Origin: Bolinopsis microptera
Taxonomy: Eukaryota > Ctenophora > Tentaculata > Lobata > Bolinopsidae
Reading direction: 5' to 3'
Assembly (NCBI RefSeq): GCF_026151205.1
Contig: NC_087082.1
Location: forward strand, 16,215,365-16,279,364
DNA length: 64,000 bases
The notes under the pieces were generated by a model that worked only from the letters and a program-made list of their open reading frames with translations, made no database searches and was not told the origin of the DNA. This document shows, in pieces, positions 56,501-64,000 of this stretch. Every line of letters starts with the position of its first letter. Position 1 is the first letter of the stretch. A program made the translations under genes and the position numbers.

Positions 56501-58092
56501 TCAACTTCGCGGGACTTCTCGAAGAGAAGAACTATTTCGAGGAGTCCTTCAAGATCTACGAACGGGGGATAGGCATGTTCAAATGGCCACTTGTCTACGA
56601 TTTATGGACTACGTATCTGACTAAGTTCGTGACACGTTACGGAGGAGACAAGCTGGAGAGAGCACGTGACCTGTTTGAGCAGTCTCTGGACCAGTGTCCT
56701 GAGAAGTTTGCTAAGTCTATATTTCTGTTGTATGCTAAGTTGGAGGAGGACTTCGGGTTAAAGAGACACGCCATGGCGGTGTACAACAGGGCCACGCAAG
56801 CTGTGCTCAAGGTTGGTTACTATCTGTCATTTTAACAGGTGTTGTAATGTCACAACAAAGTAATCGCTTTATTGTTCTTCGTGCTGATTAATGATGTATA
56901 ACTTCCTAATTCAGAACTTTTCTTAAGAATCCCATGGCTAATGACTAGATAATTGTGATTTTATTGATTATCAAAGCAACAAAGTGAAAAGTAAAACAAT
57001 ACTAAATCACCAATAATCAGGAGGAGCAAGCGGAAATGTTCCAGATCTACATAACCAGAGCAACAGCCTGTTTCGGAGTGACCCACACTCGTCAGATATA
57101 CGAGCAAGCGTTGGAGACACTACCCGACACTGACGCTCGTGTCTTCGGACAGCGCTTTGCGGAACTGGAGACAAAACTTGGAGAGATTGACCGGGCGCGC
57201 AGCATCTACATTCACACTTCACAATTCGCAGATCCTAGACAGTGCAGTGAATTCTGGAGGGTAAGTTAACAACTTTAAAAGTGTTAAAACATGTTGTTAT
57301 TGTTGATGGTGTGTGTAGTTATTGTTGTTATTGTACTTTGTGAGTGCGGATACCACCCTGATATCTCTACTAGTATGAGGTTTACTTTACACTCAAATTG
57401 TGCAATTATAAAGTAGGTAATTGACTTATGTTTAAGTAAGTTAAATCTAACCCCTGCTCCAACAGCTATGGCAGACATTTGAAGTAGCGCACGGCAACGA
57501 GGACACATTCGGGAGATGCTGCGTATCAAGCGGAGCGTGCGTGACAAGTACAGCACCCAGAGCAGCTTCAACCTGCCACCTGATGCTGACACTACAACTG
57601 CGGCGGCGGCTGATCCCATGGCACAGTTACAGAAGGACGTACAGTTCGTCAGAGGTAATGTTTTATGTTTCAAATATTTAGGGTTGGTCACAGTTTTAGT
57701 GTTTTGAAGTTAGTTTTTAGAGAATGTGAGTTTTAGTGGGACTGTCACATAATATTTTAAGATTATTGTGATAGATATTATACTACCTAAACAACTATAA
57801 ATTTAAAATCATAACTTTCCTTGAATTAATCAATTGTACTGATAAGCTTTCTAATATCTCTTTCATTTCAGGAAATGAACAGACCCAGGCAAGCACTGTA
57901 CAGAACCCAGATGAGATAGCTCTTGATGACGATGACGAAGACGAAGACGATGAAGATGAAGATGATGAACAAGAAGAGGAAGAAGCAGGAGAAGAAGAAG
58001 GAGAAGATGGTATAGTGAAACAGTGTGTACCTGATGAAGTTTTTGGGAAACTTGCAGAGCAAGTCAACCAAGACGAGGACGAACTGCAGTGA
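53548..58092 (+). CDS. XAB2: Pre-mRNA splicing factor SYF1 / XPA-binding protein 2
   Basis: Eleven coding exons: 53548-53835, 53957-54175, 54364-54460, 54631-54756, 54954-55069, 55267-55391, 55732-55829, 56042-56811, 57021-57260, 57466-57654 and 57872-58092 (TGA). The predicted protein is about 829 aa (human 855), largely half-a-TPR (HAT) repeats. It matches XAB2 along its length: SWMRYIEHK, ERALKELPCSYKIWYKYL, ALRSLPITQHCRIWP, GKLWISLADYYIRK, KTVMTVRDFGQVFDVYAEFE, RRPLLLNSVLLRQNPHNVDE, WSMYADLEESLGDF, DLWTTYLTKFVTRYGG and RHAMAVYNRAT, with an acidic tail ending VFGKLAEQVNQDEDELQ. XAB2 is a scaffold of the Prp19-associated and Aquarius intron-binding complexes in the nucleus and serves transcription-coupled repair. 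All introns are short (121-340 nt) and GT-AG. The ATG sits in the conserved N-terminal block. Exon 10 carries a one-base deletion. Confidence 0.96.
55580..55720. repeat. ~39-bp minisatellite in XAB2 intron 6
   Basis: About three copies of a unit containing TTATCTGCACTAATATCCGT, ending directly before the exon 7 acceptor at 55730-55731. Confidence 0.85.
57466..57654 (+). other. XAB2: XAB2 exon 10 with an apparent one-base deletion
   Basis: The exon begins LWQTFEVAHGNEDT and, after about 57505, continues in the next frame as REMLRIKRSVRDKYSTQ, the expected XAB2 sequence. GACACATTCGG needs one more A (GACACAATTCGG) to read DTIRE. Exon length is 189 nt but the flanking phases (0 in, 1 out) require 1 mod 3, agreeing with one lost base. 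Confidence 0.85.
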
Positions 58093-58529
58093 AAGTGGAA
58101 GTGAAAGTGGAAGTGAAAGTGAAAGTTAAAATTTATAAGCCCATCAATATTTGACTGCCCTTTTAAGCTTTAAATTATTGCAGCAAGACGTTTTATTTTA
58201 AATTTTAAAACACAAATTTTTTAACTTTTTATCAAAACTTCATAGTTTCAATTATAAATTGACCTTGGTATTGAAAGATGTGTAACCATATATTCAGTAT
58301 ATTCCGCTTCTAATTCGAAGTTTGTTTGTGCTTTATTGTGCATAAAGGCTATATTTAATCATCGCATTATCTTTTATTTTAATGGTCGGAATTAAACCTT
58401 AAAACTTATGAGTCAGGGAGTGTGCATTTTCAGCCGAAGCTGTTTTAGTATATTAGTGTAATCATATATTATATGTATAAATACTAATTTAAGTATATTT
58501 TGAATTACCGAATTAGTGTAGTTTTGGAT

Positions 58530-58535
58530 AATAAA
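58530..58535 (+). terminator. XAB2: Polyadenylation signal of XAB2
   Basis: AATAAA about 440 nt after the XAB2 stop codon and before the next gene. Confidence 0.5.
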
Positions 58536-58894
58536 CCTTCAATTCATTTAGGTCTCTGATCAGTATGAGTTTATGTCTATATCGGACAAAGACTCTCTCA
58601 AAATGGCAAGTTTTAGAACTAATTCTTTATTTGCTAAATGAAGTTAAGTATCTAGCAATTCTAAGTTTATCCAAATATTTCGGTTTGTGACATTTTGACG
58701 GCGGTTTGTGACATTTTGACGGCGAATATGCAAAGTTTAAGTAATTTCCCGAATCCCGGCCTTAGTATTCCAAAAAGTGGGTAGTACTGTAATAGAAATC
58801 ACTGCACCCAACATTTTGAAGTCAAGCAAAGTACGATTTAAAAATAAGTTAATTAAATACTATACTGATAAACCAATGAGTTATCTCTCTGCAG

Positions 58895-59037
58895 TTTAAC
58901 ACCAGTGATACAGCAAGTTGCTCATTACAATGACAAGTACGTCGCCAGAAAGAAAAGGTGGCCTGAACACGTTAACAATATGAGAAAAACAAAGGTCCTC
59001 AGGAAGATTCTTAATGAAGTAGAGGTAACTTTCAAAT

Positions 59038-59069
<32 letters not shown>

Positions 59070-59873
59070 GCTAACTAAACTGGCTAAACTCACAAATTTA
59101 CTCTCACATTATGCTGGCAAACAAAGCCCCCTTTTCGGAAGGCTTGTAACTAAATACATAATAGACTGTCGACGACTCGACTATCATGATATTGAAACTT
59201 GTAGCAAATCTTCTCTGAGAATTTCCAGCCAATCGTTTAGTGTGGATCAAACAACTATTACACAATAATCTATTATTGATTTTGTAATTTTTGTTACAAG
59301 TCACTAATTTTAAAGTAAATTTGTTTTGACAGCCGACCCCACACGACACGATGCTGGAGGAAGCGTTGAGATTCAGCGAAGGGGAGTTTAGAGCCCAACT
59401 ATTACATCTTAGAGGTGTTTATTTTATTTTATAACCATTACTATTAGCATATTTAGTGGGTTGTACTTTTTTAATTTCCTATATTGTCAAATTAACTGTC
59501 AGTTTGCAATGTTTGCTATTGTTATCATGATACACTGCAATTTCTAAAACTAACTACATTATTTTTAGCTTTCAAAATCTAGATTTCAATGATGTACAGT
59601 TTAAAAAAATCAGATCACAGAATATGACTCTTTCTAAGTATTTCTCTCGTTATTAAACAGATTTATTTTCTTTTAGAGGAGTGGGGTAAGATGTACAATG
59701 TCCGGGAAGAAACAGCACGTGCAACAAGTGCTGCGCAGCACAAGGAACTGGAAAAAGAGCGATGGACCTTTGTGAAGCAGTTAAACGCGAAACAAGCTAA
59801 AAAGAGGCGCAAGAATAACAACAAAATACCTATGATACATTCTGAAATGGAACGGTTCGTTTTTAATTTGTAA
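58895..59873 (+). CDS. Unrecognised charged coiled-coil protein, partial
   Basis: Three exons with GT-AG sites and matching phases: 58895-59024 (LTPVIQQVAHYNDKYVARKK, then RWPEHVNNMRKTKVLRKILN), 59333-59414 (PTPHDTMLEEALRFSEGEF) and 59677-59873 (EEWGKMYNVREETARATSAA, then KERWTFVKQLNAKQAKKRRK), ending at a TAA at 59871-59873. The product is Lys/Glu/Arg-rich and probably helical. The first exon is uncertain: an ATG at 58603 could give a three-base-plus-one start exon (ATGGCAA, donor GT at 58610) spliced to 58909 in matching phase 1. I do not recognise the family. It follows XAB2 in the same direction by under 1 kb. Confidence 0.5.
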
Positions 59874-61021
59874 ATTCAAAATTAGAGGTTTTATTGACGA
59901 CACTAACTGAGCTTGTTACAATTTGCAGAAATTGTACACAAAACATCAATGCGCGTTTCGTTGCTTTAAATGATTTGTTGTGATAAGCTGACATTAACGC
60001 TCATACTATACTACCGTAAAATATCGATCAGGGAATATTTAGAACTTTGTTATTATCGACGAATAAAACTGCGTACGGTTTTAAGTGGTACTATATAATG
60101 ACGAATAAGGATATTGTACTGATGTTAAAAGTTGAAACTAGTGAGCTTATGAAAAATGTCTAGGACATTGTTCGTTTTCCTAAATCTAAGCGATGATGGG
60201 CGTTATTAAATTATTATACTTTTTAAATTTGTTAAAAATTAGAAAAGTTTATTCACCCAATGACTCCGCAATTCATTTTTTAGAAAAAACAAAATGAAAT
60301 AAAAATCATGAGGAGTACACAAACACACGCTAAATATTATATCAATCATGTAATTGGTAGTTATGTATTTATTCGGTATGCCATAAGGATCGGAATCTGT
60401 CAAGCAAAATTGTGATAAAATGATCACAGGCACATTTTATATTATATAGAAACATATTATCATGATGGTCAAATTATGAAGGAAAAATATTTATTCAGAC
60501 AGTTAATTTTAAAAATATAACTTGAAACATCTTCTTTCATATCAAGGCGATATTGTCTTTTTCGTAAAATAATTCACAAAATAGAGATGAATTCCGATAT
60601 CAATCGAACGAATTTCAATTATTTCAATCATCTTAATCATTAATCAATAACCTTTTTTTCTTTTTTTATGATCATCAATCTTCTTAATCATTGAACATCT
60701 TAATCAATAATATTTTTTTCTTTTTTACATTTTTTAAAAAGGCGTGACTTCACGTCACGCCTGTGACGTGAAGCAAAATTAATTATTTTAACAAACCATC
60801 TTAATCATAGCAAATTTAATTATCGGCCTAAATCAGAGTTTTAAAACAAAAATAATCACTTAATGTGGAAAGAGGGTCCAGAAATCAAATTGTCCAACCG
60901 TTCCTTATGTCATAAATGATCAACCATGTATAAGGTAGTTATGATCAGATCTCTAATTGTATATCATATATTATTCTTTGAGCAAAATAACAAACTTTGC
61001 CGAGTATGTAGGTAGTCCTGA
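59874..61021. other. Intergenic stretch
   Basis: AT-rich with TTTTTTC-rich repeats near 60645-60730 and a small inverted GGCGTGA..TCACGCC at 60743-60763. No gene seen. Confidence 0.35.
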
Positions 61022-61382
61022 TCAAATCTCTGCATATCCTCGTCTTCTTTGAGCCAGATAACGAACTTTTCCATAGATGGTGAGTGGCAGAAGGAGGACT
61101 TTTGTTATGTAGTTTCTGTACCGTGCTCTCAGTTCCGGTTTACGAAGGATCAGGATGGTTGGGAACACTGCTGCGTTTATCAAGGGAAGGGTGAATTCTA
61201 ACAATACGAGGAGGGGTGCTGGGAGGATGTTATACACCCAGATATCAACAATCACAAATACACACCGATATAACAATCGCTATCTGCAGATAGCGATTGT
61301 ATTCACCCCAGTCATGACCGTCTATAACTATGGAGGTATTAGGAGGCGAGTTTGTGGTACTCATATTGTTTGTCCAGATCAT
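61022..61382 (-). pseudogene. Small membrane-protein ORF broken by a frameshift
   Basis: From the ATG at 61380-61382, one frame reads MIWTNNMSTTNSPPNTSI (a possible glycosylated ectodomain) and YNRYLQIAIVISV, then stops. The next frame continues FVIVDIWVYNILPAPLLVLL, EFTLPLINAAVFPTILILRK and PELRARYRNYITKVLL to the TGA at 61022-61024. Together they describe about 120 aa with two hydrophobic segments. The second, with LINAAVFPTILILRKPELR, resembles the seventh helix and proximal tail of rhodopsin-like receptors. It could be a receptor relic or the last exon of a receptor on the minus strand. Confidence 0.4.
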
Positions 61383-61479
61383 TGTTCTGCGGGGTAACTT
61401 TACGAGGTTTTGGAGGGAATAGAACGAACTAACTATACGATCCAGAAATGAACTGCGAAAAATATTAGGAAACTTGCTC

Positions 61480-61735
61480 TTTTATATAAAAGTATCTCTA
61501 AGGAAGATAATGCAGCTTGAGAATCTCACTTATAGTAGCTACAGTGACATTTGGATTGTAGTGACTTTATTTCCTATTATTCATCTATACCAATATTTGT
61601 ATCCTAAAAACATAATCTTTTGTATCAAATTTCGTATTAGGAAGATAATTGATAATGCACCATGGAAATTTCACGTATAGTAGCTACAGTGAGTTCTGGC
61701 ATCTGGATTGTCATGACTTTATTTCCTATTAGCAA
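61480..61735. repeat. ~130-bp tandem duplication
   Basis: AGGAAGATAAT.., TAGTAGCTACAGTGA and TGACTTTATTTCCTATTA recur in the same order at 61500-61580 and 61640-61730. Confidence 0.7.
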
Positions 61736-61739
61736 TTAG

Positions 61740-62600
61740 CATTATTTATTTCCTATTTATTCTAATACAAGAACGTTGAGACAAAGATGGGTAAGAAAAT
61801 GTTATTCGATCACCAATTTACAAAAAAAATATACCAATTTTAGGTCTTTGCTGTTTTTCCAAGGTCCAATGTTAGCATCTACGCCGCTACAACATCTTGA
61901 TCGCGAAAGATGTATCGCCTTCATCGTTTCACAAATCATAATTTACATGAACAGTAAAATCGCTATTATTTACTTAGGTACCAGACAGAAGGCAACCCAA
62001 ACGAATGGATGAGCTCGAATAATTTACTTAACAATATTCCGGGACTGCCAAACGCTCACTGCTCAGTCATTACAACAGAAATCAATAATCTAGAATTGTT
62101 TTAAGCGTTCACCCTGACAAACTAATAAGCTGAGTCGTGCGACTTACGACTTCTTCACATATATTATATTGTTTTACAATCACAGTGCTGACAAGCTCGA
62201 CCATCAGCCTGTATAGTGTATACCCCTTTTACAATTTGTATCCATTTGTATTCATTGAATATTCAATAATAGCAAGTCAAAACAAATTAAATTATGATAT
62301 CAGCTGATAAAATCGTGGCTGATTATTTAACAATTAATCGACACTGAATGGTAAAAAGTGAATACATAGTTGAGAACAGATGTTACTTTACATTTACATT
62401 CAAGAAGCAACTAATAGTAATATCAAGATTGCGGTATGCTTTTAAAGAATCCTATATCAAATAAAAGGCTCGATAGTCGATGGTGCTGTAGATGTGTCGA
62501 GTAAGCATCAAATGTGTTAGTTTATGTTAGATACAAATAATAACTAAGACGAGACAGAATATTTTATTACAGTCAATAAAGTTGGCATACGATGCAATAA
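61740..62600. other. Intergenic stretch left of the second LINE
   Basis: No supported gene or defined repeat. Confidence 0.35.
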
Positions 62601-62603
62601 TAT

Positions 62604-64000
62604 GACGTGACATGATACGCATCGTTAACACGAAACGAAACCGCGCAAAGTATGAAATGATCTACAACCAAACCACATACAGAGCCATCGCTGTAGCGAG
62701 CAATCTCGGAAAGCTCTTTGCAAGCATATTGCTGAAAAGATTGATATCATTCCGTGATCAATGTGATCCTGATACAGCCAACCAACTAGGTTTCTGTAAA
62801 GACGCACAGACAGCAGACCACATTTTCACACTTTCAACCTGCGTGGAAAAGTATGTCACCAAGAAACGCCAAAGGCTATACACATGCTTTGTCGATTATG
62901 CCAAAGCGTTTGATTCCATCTGTCGTGAGGCACTCCTATACAAGTTGTGGAAAATGGGTATTCAAGGGAGATTCTTTGAGTGCATTAAGTTCATGTACTC
63001 AAACTCCTCAGCCAAAGTGAAGCTACTAGACAAGCTGTCACAGAAGATCGACATATTATGTGGTACCGAGCAAGGACACCCCATGTCCCCTGAACTGTTT
63101 AAATGCTTTGTCCACCAGCTTTCACATGATCTCAACAACATCGAAGGAGTGAAAGTCCCTGTCCTAAATGATACAGATATAACTCATCTGCTATGGGCAG
63201 ACGACCTTGTCCTTCTAGCCCTCAACAAACACAGTCTTCAACAAATGCTTGATGTCCTAAACAATTACTGCTCAGAATGGGGCCTGACAGTAAACATTGG
63301 AAAAACTTCAGTCCTTGTGTTTAACCCAACAGGAAGGCATCTGAAGGAAAGTCATGAGTTCAAACTGGGAGAACAACAGATCCCCTCCGGGAGAGAGTAC
63401 TGTTACCTTGGCATTACATTTACTCTGAGCGGATCACTTAAGCTAACACAACAAAAGCTGAGGCAAAAAGCATTAAGAAGTTATTTCTCTTTGAAAAGCT
63501 ACATTGATACCCGCCACATCAGGAAATCTATACTGTTCAAGCTATATGATACACTTATTGTACCTGTGGTGTCGTATGGTTGCCAAGTGTGGCTGCCAAG
63601 CACAGCTCTGTTCCGCAACTTCCCCACAAACACGAGCACCACACCAGAAACAGGAAACGTGTGTACACTCATAGCCAGGGACCCTCTAGAGAACTTTCAT
63701 CTGTCTCTTTTGAAATGGACCTTAGGGGTGAGGAAGTCAACATCCAATGCTGCGATATGGGGTGACACAGGCAGGCATCCACTAGGCATCACGCTATCAA
63801 AGCAAGTGTTTAACTACAAAGAAAGACTTGAACAAATGGTTGTAGACGGTCGTGACTGCTTTGCTAGACACGCTTTCGAAGAGCAGGCGACCCTAAACCT
63901 GAGCTGGTTCTCCACTCTCGAGCAGATGCAAGAAACCATCGAGGCATCAGAGAGAAACCAAGGATTAAGACCAAGCCAGATTAGAAAGAGTTTGCAAAAG
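62604..64000 (+). mobile_element. Second LINE: reverse-transcriptase frame running off the window
   Basis: One frame is open from about 62604 to the last base. Reverse-transcriptase landmarks: YRAIAVASNLGKLFASILLK, TANQLGFCKDAQTADHIF, the catalytic CFVDYAKAFDSI, GTEQGHPMSPELFKCFV and LLWADDLVLLA (Asp pair at 63200-63205), then CSEWGLTVNIGKTSVLVFN, YCYLGITFTLSGSLKLTQQK and SYGCQVWLPS. The 5' end is missing (no fingers N-terminal part or endonuclease in frame), so it is probably truncated near 62620-62640. It is distinct in sequence from the LINE at 48.4-51.0 kb. The absence of stops implies youth. Confidence 0.85.

Noticed and set aside
56042..56811. Minus-strand ORF of 102 codons at 56023-56331
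   Set aside because: Antisense shadow of the strongly conserved XAB2 exon 8.

Overview
The window is eukaryotic and almost certainly metazoan: AT-rich, gene-poor, with GT-AG introns, AATAAA polyadenylation signals and very many transposon remnants and tandem repeats. Cnidarian-like invertebrate DNA is a reasonable guess from the mix of FLYWCH-type MULE, hAT and LINE elements and a small secreted kringle protein. Nothing in the window fixes the species.

Layout. 1-19 kb: repeat-dominated, with one convincing gene, a secreted kringle protein (3.7-4.3 kb, minus). It also holds a RNase H remnant of a retroelement, a 5.2 kb long inverted repeat (7.07-12.31 kb) whose right arm carries a later insertion with a perfect 8 bp target duplication, and an internally deleted MULE transposon (14.2-15.9 kb). 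19.3-26.1 kb (plus): the C-terminal seven exons of a Ser/Pro-rich scaffold gene ending in an SH3 domain (ASAP-like); its largest exon needs two single-base corrections to stay open. 26-32.6 kb: intergenic DNA with foldback elements and a family of GC-rich hairpin modules. 32.65-43.7 kb (minus): a complete puromycin-sensitive aminopeptidase gene (NPEPPS type, 890 aa). Two adjacent 129-nt exons encode alternative versions of the segment just before the GAMEN motif. Its introns hold a CRE/E-box minisatellite, a G-rich 14 bp minisatellite, a 1.8 kb palindrome and a hAT element. 44-53 kb: retroelement debris, including a 5'-truncated LINE with an intact reverse-transcriptase frame. 53.5-58.1 kb (plus): a complete XAB2/SYF1 splicing and repair factor gene with one apparent single-base deletion in exon 10. 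58.9-59.9 kb (plus): exons of an unrecognised coiled-coil gene. 61.0-61.4 kb (minus): a broken two-helix membrane protein ORF. 62.6 kb to the end: a second LINE whose open frame runs off the window.

The host genes are ordinary housekeeping genes with no evident functional link: cytosolic peptide turnover, Prp19/Aquarius-associated splicing and repair, and SH3 adaptor signalling. The most unusual host feature is the duplicated, equal-length, phase-matched exon pair in the aminopeptidase, separated by a 54-nt intron. The most unusual non-host feature is the hairpin-module repeat family between 28 and 46 kb. The coding frameshifts in conserved exons are all single-base losses, which suggests sequence error as much as gene decay.
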